Source: Mesorhizobium hawassense (GTDB lineage Bacteria; Pseudomonadota; Alphaproteobacteria; Rhizobiales; Rhizobiaceae). Taken from it: a stretch of 64,000 nt of DNA. Below are positions 52,868 to 59,964 of the stretch, one piece after another. The translations under genes and the position numbers were made by a program. Each line of letters begins with the position of its first letter. Within the stretch, counting starts at the first letter, position 1. Location: positions 868,001 to 932,000 of the forward strand of contig NZ_QMBP01000001.1 of NCBI RefSeq assembly GCF_003289945.1, written 5' to 3'. The notes beneath the pieces were generated by a model. It saw only the letters and a program-made list of their open reading frames with translations, was not told the DNA's origin and made no database searches.

Positions 52868-54049
52868 ATGAATGCTGGCGTTTCGGCCGGTGTTCGCGAC
52901 GCATCCATCGGGGCCGTTTCCACAACCCAATCGAGGTTTTCCCAAGCCCGCATGCCTGCCGAGATTCGAAAGGCCCGCGCGTCAGACGTCGATGACCTCG
53001 CCGCCATCGAGAAGGCCGTCTTTCCGGGCGACAGGCTCTCGCGCCGCTCCTTCCGTCAGTTCATCGAACGCGAGACCGCCGAGATGCTGGTGGCCGAGAG
53101 CGAGGGCCGCGTCGCCGGCTATGCGGTGGTGCTGTTCCGCAAGGGCAGCGGCGTGGCGCGGCTCTATTCCATCGCTGTCGGTCCCTTCTTTGGCCGGCTC
53201 GGCATCGGTCGCCTGCTGCTGGTGGCGGCCGAGGAAGCCGCCTTCGAGCACGACAGGCTGTTACTGCGCCTCGAAGTGCGCGAGGACAACGATCGCGCCA
53301 TCCGCGTCTACGAGCAGGCCGGCTATCGCAAACTGGGGCGCGAGCCCGACTATTACGAGGATGGCGCCACGGCGCTGCGCTACGAAAAGACGCTGCGCGG
53401 CGACACACCCACGGCGACCAAGGTGCCGTTCTATCAGCAGACCTGCGAGTTCACCTGCGGCCCATGCTGCCTGATGATGGCGATGGCCAATTTCGACATT
53501 GGCTTCGTGCCGGACCCGGTAATGGAAATCCGCCTGTGGCGCGAGGCGACCACGGTCTTCATGATGTCGGGCCCTGGCGGCTGCGAGCCTTTCGGCCTGG
53601 CGGTCGCCGGCTATGAGAGCGGGCTCGCCGCCGAGATATTCGTCTCCTTCTACGGCGCGCTGTTTCTGCAGTCGGTAAGGAGTGAGGACAAGCGCCGGGT
53701 GATGGAGCTTGCCCAGGTCGATTTCCGCCGCCGGGCGGAGCTTTACGGCATCCCGGTCAATTACCGTCCGTTCGGCATCGACGACATCCGCCAAGCCCTT
53801 GCCGAGGGCAAGCTGGTGGTGGTGCTGATCAGCGGCTTCCTTATGTTCGGCAAGAAGGTGCCGCATTGGGTGCTGGCCATCGGCGACGATGGCGACCATA
53901 TCCTGATCCACGACCCCTGGGTCGAGGATGAAAGGCAGGAAACGATTCTCGATGCCGCGAACATTCCAGTGCCCTACGACATCTTCATGAATATGGCGCA
54001 GTTCGGCCGCGACGGTTTGCGCGCCGCCATCACTCTGGGAAAACGCTGA
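52868..54049 (+). CDS. GNAT acetyltransferase fused to a C39-like cysteine peptidase
   Basis: 393 residues in two domains. Residues about 32-175 are a RimI-like GNAT acetyltransferase: acetyl-CoA loop FGRLGIGRLLLVAAEEAA and AIRVYEQAGYRKLGREPDYY. Residues about 185-393 are a peptidase C39-like (papain-fold) domain: CEFTCGPCCLMMAMANFD with the likely nucleophile Cys197, then His333 in VPHWVLAIGD and Asp349 in LIHDPW. The ATG at 52868 follows AAGGAG. The next gene, three bases later, is a RimK-like ATP-grasp ligase. The combination is known in outline from comparative work on amidoligase operons; the substrate and product are unknown. Confidence 0.87.
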   Translation: MNAGVSAGVRDASIGAVSTTQSRFSQARMPAEIRKARASDVDDLAAIEKAVFPGDRLSRRSFRQFIERETAEMLVAESEGRVAGYAVVLFRKGSGVARLYSIAVGPFFGRLGIGRLLLVAAEEAAFEHDRLLLRLEVREDNDRAIRVYEQAGYRKLGREPDYYEDGATALRYEKTLRGDTPTATKVPFYQQTCEFTCGPCCLMMAMANFDIGFVPDPVMEIRLWREATTVFMMSGPGGCEPFGLAVAGYESGLAAEIFVSFYGALFLQSVRSEDKRRVMELAQVDFRRRAELYGIPVNYRPFGIDDIRQALAEGKLVVVLISGFLMFGKKVPHWVLAIGDDGDHILIHDPWVEDERQETILDAANIPVPYDIFMNMAQFGRDGLRAAITLGKR

Positions 54050-54052
54050 ACA

Positions 54053-55516
54053 ATGACCTGGGTAATCCTGACAGGCAGGCAGAACGATCTCGATCAGGTG
54101 GCCACACCCCACAAGATCATCACCAACCGCGACTATCTCGCCCATCCGGCGCTGTTCCGCGGCCAGCGGCCGAAAGTGATCAACCTGTCGAACAATTACG
54201 GCTATCAGAGCCGCGGCTACTACGCCTCGCTGCTGGCCGGCTCGCGCGGCCACAGGGTGATCCCGACGGTCGAGACGATGATCGACCTCTCGGAGCGCAA
54301 GCTCTACGAGCACGCGCTGCCGGAACTCGAGCTCGCTTTGAACAAATGCCGCAAGGACCTCGGCGGGACGTTTCCGGCCAAGGCGGCGATCTTCTTCGGC
54401 ATCGGCCCGTCGAAAGTCTGGGACCGTTTCGCCAAGCTGTTGTTCGACTGGTTCCGCGCGCCGGCGCTGGAGGTCCATATCAAGGACAGCGCCGAATGGG
54501 CCTCGATCCGCAAGATCGGCTTCCTGCCGCTCGCCCGCATGACCGAGGGCGAGGAAGAGCTCTTCCTGCAATGCCTCGACACCTACACCAATCGCGAATG
54601 GCGCGACACCAAGGGCCGCACGCCGGCGCGCTACACGTTCGCGACGCTGGTCGACCCGCATGAGGAATTGCCGCCGTCGGAGATTTCCTCGCTGCGTTAT
54701 TGGGCTCGAATCGCCGAGAAGATGGGCGTCGAGGTCGAGCCGATCACCAGGAAGGACCTCGCCAAGCTCGCCAATTACGACGCGCTGTTCATCCGCGAGA
54801 CGACCTCGATCTCCAACCACACCTACCGCTTCGCGCGCCGCGCCCAGCAGGAAGGCATGCCGGTGATCGACGACCCGCTGTCGATGATCCGCTGCACCAA
54901 CAAGGTCTATCTCAACGAGCTGATGACCTACAACAAGGTGCCGGTGCCGCCGACGGTGATGATCGCCGGCACGTCCGACTTCGAGGTGGCGGCGCAGACG
55001 CTGGGCTTCCCGCTGGTGCTGAAGATTCCGGATTCATCCTTTTCGCGCGGCGTCAAGAAGTGCGAGAACATGGCCGAGCTGACCAAGCTCGCGACCGAGT
55101 GGCTGGACGATTCCGATCTGCTGATCGCGCAGAAATTCATTCCGACCGAATATGACTGGCGCGTCGGCGTGCTCGGCGGCCAGCCGCTGTTTGCCGTGCA
55201 TTACCTGATGGCGAAGAAGCACTGGCAGATCGTCAACCACAAGGCGAACGGCAAGCCAGACCAGGGCGGCATCAAGACCTTCACGCTGAAGCAGACGCCG
55301 CCGCATGTCGTCGAGACGGCGGTCCGGGCAGCAAAATGCATCGGCGACGGCCTCTACGGCGTCGACCTCAAGGAGACCAAGGACGGCGTCTTCGTCATCG
55401 AGGTCAACGACAATCCCAATCTCGACCACGGCTGGGAGGATTCCGGCGAGAAGGACGAGCTGTGGGTACGGTTGACGCAGTGGTTCCTGGAACGCCTGGA
55501 GCGGCCGGAGAAGTAA
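54053..55516 (+). CDS. RimK-like ATP-grasp ligase with an N-terminal RLAN-type domain
   Basis: 487 residues. The N-terminal half (about 20-200) has the RLAN-domain look: KVINLSNNYGYQSRGYYASL, IPTVETMIDL, and EVHIKDSAEWASIRKIGFL. The C-terminal half (about 270-480) is an ATP-grasp fold: IDDPLSMIRCTNKVYLNELM, Lys324 in LVLKIPDSSFSRG, QKFIPTEYDWRVGVL, and the metal-binding Asp438 (YGVDLKE) and Glu450/Asn452 in VIEVNDNPNLDHG. Such ligases join an amino acid or amine to a carboxylate with ATP. It is coupled to the GNAT-C39 gene (3-base gap), pointing to a shared pathway that tags or builds peptides. Substrate unknown. Confidence 0.88.
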   Translation: MTWVILTGRQNDLDQVATPHKIITNRDYLAHPALFRGQRPKVINLSNNYGYQSRGYYASLLAGSRGHRVIPTVETMIDLSERKLYEHALPELELALNKCRKDLGGTFPAKAAIFFGIGPSKVWDRFAKLLFDWFRAPALEVHIKDSAEWASIRKIGFLPLARMTEGEEELFLQCLDTYTNREWRDTKGRTPARYTFATLVDPHEELPPSEISSLRYWARIAEKMGVEVEPITRKDLAKLANYDALFIRETTSISNHTYRFARRAQQEGMPVIDDPLSMIRCTNKVYLNELMTYNKVPVPPTVMIAGTSDFEVAAQTLGFPLVLKIPDSSFSRGVKKCENMAELTKLATEWLDDSDLLIAQKFIPTEYDWRVGVLGGQPLFAVHYLMAKKHWQIVNHKANGKPDQGGIKTFTLKQTPPHVVETAVRAAKCIGDGLYGVDLKETKDGVFVIEVNDNPNLDHGWEDSGEKDELWVRLTQWFLERLERPEK

Positions 55517-55603
55517 TGGGGAACTGAAGAACTGAAGAATTGGAGCGGCTAGGGGAGGCCATCGGGCCTGACTTCCTCAGTTCCTCAGTTCCCCAGTTCC
55601 CGT
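55517..55603. repeat. Octamer-type tandem array facing its inverted variant
   Basis: Right after the ligase stop, GGGGAACTGAAGAACTGAAG pairs with the reverse of CTCAGTTCCTCAGTTCCCCA at 55577-55596. The arms are made of GAACTGAA and CAGTTCCT units and form a long hairpin with regular mismatches, enclosing a small GGCC...GGCC stem. Confidence 0.85.
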
Positions 55604-55631
55604 TTCAAGATCACTCAAACCGAGGCAAAGA

Positions 55632-55904
55632 ATGCTGTTCTTCGTGATCGAGGATTTCCACGGCGCGGACCGCAAGGAAATCTACCGCCGCTTTCGCGAC
55701 AAGGGCCGCCTAAAGCCGGATGAACTCGTCGTGCATCACAGCTGGATTGCCGGCGACATGAGCCGCTGCTTCATGCTGGTGGAAGCCGACGATGCGACGG
55801 TGCTGCAGCGCTGGGTCATCGAATGGGCGGATCTCGTAGAGTTCGAGATCGTTCCGGTGGCCAGCAGCAAGGACATGGTTGTTGCACTGGCTGGTCACCT
55901 CTAA
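55632..55904 (+). CDS. DUF3303-type small protein
   Basis: 90 residues. MLFFVIEDFHGADRKEIYRR, FRDKGRLKPDELVVHHSW, CFMLVEADDATVLQRW and WADLVEFEIVPVASSKD match the DUF3303 pattern (a dimeric ferredoxin-like fold). The ATG at 55632 follows CGAGGCAAAG. It lies downstream of the ligase on the same strand, but a hairpin array of short repeats intervenes, so cotranscription is uncertain. Function unknown. Confidence 0.85.
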   Translation: MLFFVIEDFHGADRKEIYRRFRDKGRLKPDELVVHHSWIAGDMSRCFMLVEADDATVLQRWVIEWADLVEFEIVPVASSKDMVVALAGHL

Positions 55905-55925
55905 GCCGGGTTTGCTTTGCCGCCG

Positions 55926-56849
55926 TCAGGTCGATGGAGTGACCAGTGCCGCCGATCCGACGGCGCGCGCGCATTCCCCGATCAGCCATTCCCGGAACGC
56001 GGCCACGACGTCGCGCCTTGCGCCGCGTTCCGGGATCGTCAGGCAATAGGGCTGGCGCAACGCCAGCGATCGGGCGACGGGCCGGACCAGCCTTCCGTCT
56101 TCCAGTGCCTGGGCGCAGTAGACGCCTTGCGCGAGCGCCACGCCCAAGCCTGAAATGGCGAGATCGAGCGCTGCCCGTGACGAGTTCGCGGAGAGACCGC
56201 GCTGCGCCGCGCGGCTTGGCTCGCTTCCCGCGGCCTCGAACCAGTTGCGCCAGGATGGAAAGGATGCTCCGGTTGGTCCCCAATCGGTGTGGATGAGCGG
56301 CAGGCCGGCAAGGCTTTCGGATTTGGTCGCGCCGGCGAGCGTTGGCGCGCAGACGGGATAGACGGCGTCCCTGACGATCTCCTCGCTCGGATGGTCCCGG
56401 TAATGGGGTCCGTAGGAGAGGCGGATGTCGATAAACTCGTGGTCGAACGGGACGGGGTCGTCATCGCCGCGCAGAGAAATGTCGGCCGCGCCATGGCCGG
56501 CGACGAAGCCGGCGAGCCGCTCCGACAGCCAGCCCATCGCCATCGAAGGCGGCACCGAGATGACGAGCCTTGGCCGGAACGCATCGCCGCCGACATCGCG
56601 CGCGACGCTCCCGATTTCGCGGAAAGCCATGCTGAGCCTCGGCAGCATCTCGACGCCGGCCTCGGTAAGCACCGCGCGCCGGTTGACGCGGTGGAACAGT
56701 TTTCGCCCCATCTGCTCCTCGACGGTGCGGATAAGCTGGCTGACGGCCGCCGCCGAAACCGACAGTTCCTCCGCGGCGGCGGCAAAGCTGCCTGTCCGCG
56801 CCGCCGCTTCGAAGGCCTGAAGTCCGCGCAAGGAGGGAAGAGCGACCAT
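55926..56849 (-). CDS. LysR-family regulator (GcvA-like), divergent from a fatty-acid desaturase
   Basis: 307 residues. The N-terminal HTH is at about 5-65: LPSLRGLQAFEAAARTGSFA, AAAEELSVSAAAVSQLIRTV, LGRKLFHR-type K-L-F-H-R. The C-terminal effector domain carries RLVISVPPSMAMGWL and PLIHTDWG. The ATG at 56849 is separated by 84 bases from the desaturase ATG, and a perfect dyad at 56861-56879 lies between. It is therefore the probable regulator of that desaturase. Confidence 0.9.
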   Translation of the reverse strand: MVALPSLRGLQAFEAAARTGSFAAAAEELSVSAAAVSQLIRTVEEQMGRKLFHRVNRRAVLTEAGVEMLPRLSMAFREIGSVARDVGGDAFRPRLVISVPPSMAMGWLSERLAGFVAGHGAADISLRGDDDPVPFDHEFIDIRLSYGPHYRDHPSEEIVRDAVYPVCAPTLAGATKSESLAGLPLIHTDWGPTGASFPSWRNWFEAAGSEPSRAAQRGLSANSSRAALDLAISGLGVALAQGVYCAQALEDGRLVRPVARSLALRQPYCLTIPERGARRDVVAAFREWLIGECARAVGSAALVTPST

Positions 56850-56860
56850 GGCAATCCAAA

Positions 56861-56879
56861 AGATAAGGTGAGCTTATCT
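56861..56879. promoter_or_regulatory. Candidate LysR operator (perfect dyad)
   Basis: AGATAAG-GTGAG-CTTATCT is a perfect 7-base inverted repeat with a 5-base centre; it contains a T-N11-A box from 56864 to 56876, the LysR consensus form. It sits 12 bases before the LysR start, within the divergent promoter region. Confidence 0.7.
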
Positions 56880-56933
56880 GTTTTACAGAAATCATCGTTT
56901 TTCGAAAGGTTTCTTTCTGGGTATCGTGAACGC

Positions 56934-57851
56934 ATGAACGCAATCGACCACGACGCAACCGTCGACCATCGCTACGTCATAGCTTCGCTGACCAATGAAG
57001 AGCGCGGCCGGCTGACCGGCAAATCGGATGGCCCGGGGCTTGTCCAACTCGCTCTCCATCTCGGCGCGATCAACGTTATCGGCGCGCTGATCGCGGCCAA
57101 GGTGCCGTTCTGGCCGGTCCTGATGCTGCCGCAGGGCATCCTCATCGTGTTCCTGTTCACGCTGCTGCATGAAACGGTGCACCGCACTGCGTTCGAAACG
57201 CAGTGGCTGAACGATATGGTCGCGCGTTTCTGCAGCCTGGCGATCGCGCTGCCCGCCGACTGGTTCCGTTATTTCCACTTCGCCCATCACCGCTTCACCC
57301 AGGATCCGGAGAACGATCCGGAACTGGCCTTCCCGAAGCCCGAGACCTTGCGACAATACATCGTCCACGTTTCAGGCCTGCCGGTATGGCGGGGCCATTT
57401 CATGACCCTCTACACCAATGCGACTGGCGCCTGCCGCGACAGCTATGTGCCGCCCAAGGGCCTGCCCAAGGTGAAGGCCGAGGCGCGGGCGATGATAGCC
57501 TTCTATGTCGCGGTCCTGGCGCTTGCCGTCTGGTTCAAGGCCTATGTGCTGCTCTATGTCTGGATCGTGCCGGCGCTGCTTGGCCAGCCGTTCCTGCGGC
57601 TCTATCTGCTGGCCGAGCATGGCCGCTGTCCCTTCGTCGCCAACATGCTAGAAAATACGAGGACCACCCTGACCAACTGGTTCGTGCGCAAGCTCGCCTG
57701 GAACATGCCTTACCATGCCGAGCATCACGCCTATCCCGGCGTGCCGTTCCACCAGTTGCCGGAATTCCATCGGCTGATCGAGCGGCATCTCAAGGTGGTC
57801 GAGCCCGGCTATGTGAGCTTTCACGAGAAATACATCGAGGCGTTGCGCTGA
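56934..57851 (+). CDS. Membrane fatty-acid desaturase
   Basis: 305 residues with four to five hydrophobic helices and the three histidine clusters of integral di-iron desaturases: HETVH (His79, His83), HFAHH (His115, 118, 119) and HAEHH (His261, 264, 265). It inserts a double bond or hydroxylates a lipid acyl or related chain; the product class is not decidable. The ATG at 56934 has a weak ribosome site. Divergent LysR gene with an operator between. A second, truncated copy of its last ~40 codons lies at 59822-59953. Confidence 0.9.
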   Translation: MNAIDHDATVDHRYVIASLTNEERGRLTGKSDGPGLVQLALHLGAINVIGALIAAKVPFWPVLMLPQGILIVFLFTLLHETVHRTAFETQWLNDMVARFCSLAIALPADWFRYFHFAHHRFTQDPENDPELAFPKPETLRQYIVHVSGLPVWRGHFMTLYTNATGACRDSYVPPKGLPKVKAEARAMIAFYVAVLALAVWFKAYVLLYVWIVPALLGQPFLRLYLLAEHGRCPFVANMLENTRTTLTNWFVRKLAWNMPYHAEHHAYPGVPFHQLPEFHRLIERHLKVVEPGYVSFHEKYIEALR

Positions 57852-57860
57852 CCGCAGGGC

Positions 57861-57891
57861 TCACCCGGACTGGCGCAGCGCCCGCTCTCAG
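57861..57891 (-). pseudogene. Remnant of the 3' end of a GGDEF-EAL gene
   Basis: Read on the minus strand, 57887-57861 encodes E-R-A-L-R-Q-S-G-stop, matching the last residues of the intact gene at 59965 (Q-A-L-L-R-Q-S-G-stop), including the stop codon. It lies directly after the desaturase stop, where the intact downstream arrangement also has a desaturase tail next to this gene. Confidence 0.6.
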
Positions 57892-57964
57892 TGGGCCCAT
57901 TCGGCACGATGAATGGCACGGTTCGGCTCTTTGCGGACATCAATGCCAATACAAGAAAGCCGTC

Positions 57965-58876
57965 TTAGGTCGCTTCGGAAGTCATTTCTTTTGCCACCTC
58001 GCTGATCATCGAACGCAACCACCTGTGGGCCGGGTCGTGGCGATAGCGAACGTGCCAGGCCATCTGCACCGGAAAAGTGCCGAGATCGACGGGCGCCGGT
58101 AGTACCTTCAGGCGCGGATCCCGTGCAAGATTCCGGCAGACAAGGCTCGGCAGCGTTGAGCAGTAGTCCGTGACGGCAAGCATCTCAGGCACGGCAAGGA
58201 AGTGCGTGACCGAAACAGCGACCTCTCGCTTGAGGTTTTGATGCTCCAATGCCTGGAAGAGGCCCGCGCGCAGCCGGCCCGGTGGGAGCACGTTGACGTG
58301 CTTGAGCCTCTCATACTGCTCGCGAGAAATGCGGTCCTGAATTTCGGGATGGTCCTTGCGCACCACGCAGGCCAGCCCATCATCCATGAGATGCTGGACG
58401 ACAAGGTTGTCCGGCGGTTCGACGATCCGGCCAAGCACCATGGCCGTGGTGCCGGAAATGACGCCGGTCTCGGCGAGATCGTTGCCGAATGCCGTCATGC
58501 GCAGCTTGATCCCCGGCGCTCGCTCACGCGTCCTCGCCACGAGGGCCGGCATCAACACCAGCTCCACGTAGCTGTTGGGGGCGAGCGTGAACAGTCGCTC
58601 GGCGTCGGCCGGCTGAAACTCCTGCTGGTTCGAAATGAGATCGTCCAGTTGCGCCAGCGCTGCTTCGATCGTTGGAGCGATCTCCTCGGCGAGTTGCGTC
58701 GGCCTTATGCCGTACCGTTCCCGGATGAACAGCGGATCCCGCAGTGTGTCTCGCAGGCGGTTCAGCGAATTGGACAGCGCTGGCTGGGTGATGCCCAGTC
58801 GCGCCGCTGCCCGTGTCACGCTGCGCTCCTCCATCAGGGCCACGAAAACCGGAAGCAGGTTCAGGTCGTATCTCAT
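57965..58876 (-). CDS. LysR-family regulator (NodD-like N-terminus), divergent from a DJ-1 gene
   Basis: 303 residues. HTH at about 6-65: LLPVFVALMEERSVTRAAAR, LGITQPALSNSLNRLRDTL, the L-F-I-R wing. The effector domain shows PGIKLRMTAF and the SVTHFLAVPEML stretch. Start ATG at 58876. Divergent from the DJ-1/PfpI gene with 165 bases between and an AT-rich dyad at 58884-58901. Likely controls that gene, possibly in response to an electrophile; that is inferred from neighbours only. Confidence 0.9.
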   Translation of the reverse strand: MRYDLNLLPVFVALMEERSVTRAAARLGITQPALSNSLNRLRDTLRDPLFIRERYGIRPTQLAEEIAPTIEAALAQLDDLISNQQEFQPADAERLFTLAPNSYVELVLMPALVARTRERAPGIKLRMTAFGNDLAETGVISGTTAMVLGRIVEPPDNLVVQHLMDDGLACVVRKDHPEIQDRISREQYERLKHVNVLPPGRLRAGLFQALEHQNLKREVAVSVTHFLAVPEMLAVTDYCSTLPSLVCRNLARDPRLKVLPAPVDLGTFPVQMAWHVRYRHDPAHRWLRSMISEVAKEMTSEAT

Positions 58877-58883
58877 TGAGATA

Positions 58884-58901
58884 TATTCTTATATGAATAT
58901 C
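58884..58901. promoter_or_regulatory. Candidate LysR operator
   Basis: ATATTC-TTATAT-GAATAT is a perfect 6-base inverted repeat, 8 bases upstream of the LysR ATG in the divergent promoter region. T-N11-A spacing can be drawn through it. Confidence 0.5.
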
Positions 58902-59041
58902 TGAAATCAAAGAAGTAAATTTCTGAAATATGTAGGTGAGTGCCATTATCCGCTTGTCGATTAGCCGATGCGGCTGATCGAGCTACAAATCAACCGGCGG
59001 CGATGCCCTCACGGCGCGGCATCTGACGAAAGGATCCGACA

Positions 59042-59740
59042 ATGAAAGTCCTCATGGTACTCACCTCCCACGATACGTTGGGCGACACCGGCAGGAAGAC
59101 CGGCTTCTGGCTCGAGGAACTGGCAGCGCCGTACTACGTCTTCAAGGACGCCGGCGCCGAGATCACGCTGGCCTCGCCGAAGGGCGGCCAGCCGCCTCTC
59201 GACCCGAAGAGCGACGAGCCGATGTTCCAGACCGACCTTACGCGGCGCTTCAACGCCGACGAGGTCGCCAAGGCGCAGCTTGCAGAAACGGTGCGCCTGG
59301 ACAGCATCGACCAGAAGGATTTCGATACGGTATTCTACCCTGGCGGCCACGGTCCGCTGTGGGATCTGGCCGAAGATCCGAATTCGATCGAGCTGATTGA
59401 ATCCTTCATCGCGGCCGGCAAGCCGATCGCCCTGGTTTGCCACGCGCCGGGCGTCCTGCGTCACGTGACCAACCCTGGCGGCAGCCCGTTTGTTCAAGGC
59501 CGCTCCGTCACCGGCTTCACCAACGCCGAGGAAGAGGCCGTAGGTCTCACGAAGGTCGTGCCTTTCCTCGTCGAGGACGAACTCATCAGCCTCGGCGCGG
59601 TCTTCTCCAAGGTCAAGGATTGGGGCGTGCACACGGTGGTCGACGGCCGGCTCATCACAGGTCAGAACCCGGCCTCATCGGGTGAGGCGGCGGAGGCGCT
59701 TGTGGCTGCCCTGAGCCAGATGAGGACCAAGGCCGCCTGA
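59042..59740 (+). CDS. DJ-1/PfpI-family type 1 glutamine amidotransferase-like protein
   Basis: 232 residues. VLMVLTSHDTLGDTGRKTGF is the start; DFDTVFYPGGHGPLWDLAED and the nucleophile elbow LVCHAPGVLRHV (Cys) are followed by a GRSVTGFTNAEEEAVGL segment and SSGEAAEALV. The Glu-Cys-His arrangement resembles Hsp31/YDR533c-type proteins, which are glutathione-independent glyoxalases or protein deglycases. ATG at 59042 after AAAGGA. Divergent from a LysR gene. Likely role: detoxification of methylglyoxal-like carbonyls; inferred. Confidence 0.9.
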   Translation: MKVLMVLTSHDTLGDTGRKTGFWLEELAAPYYVFKDAGAEITLASPKGGQPPLDPKSDEPMFQTDLTRRFNADEVAKAQLAETVRLDSIDQKDFDTVFYPGGHGPLWDLAEDPNSIELIESFIAAGKPIALVCHAPGVLRHVTNPGGSPFVQGRSVTGFTNAEEEAVGLTKVVPFLVEDELISLGAVFSKVKDWGVHTVVDGRLITGQNPASSGEAAEALVAALSQMRTKAA

Positions 59741-59821
59741 GCTGGCTCGAGCATCGTGATCTGCCGACGGCTTGCGCCGGTGGCAGATCACTCTCGGAGA
59801 CCGGAGTTTGTCATTGCTTGT

Positions 59822-59953
59822 CCAGCATCACGCCTATCCGGGCATGCCGTTCCATCAATTGCCGGCATTCCACGACCTGATCGAGCGCCACCTCAAAGTG
59901 GAACCCGGTTATGTCAGTTTCGGCGAAAAAATGCATCGAGACGCTGCGTTGAC
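59822..59953 (+). pseudogene. Remnant of the 3' end of a fatty-acid desaturase gene
   Basis: The frame reads QHHAYPGMPFHQLPAFHDLI followed by ERHLKVEPGYVSFGEKMH, matching residues 264-300 of the intact desaturase (EHHAYPGVPFHQLPEFHRLI and so on). Upstream there is no further desaturase sequence and no ribosome site. It abuts, tail to tail, the intact GGDEF-EAL gene, whose stop is at 59965-59967. Confidence 0.75.
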
Positions 59954-59964
59954 GGTGCTTGGCA

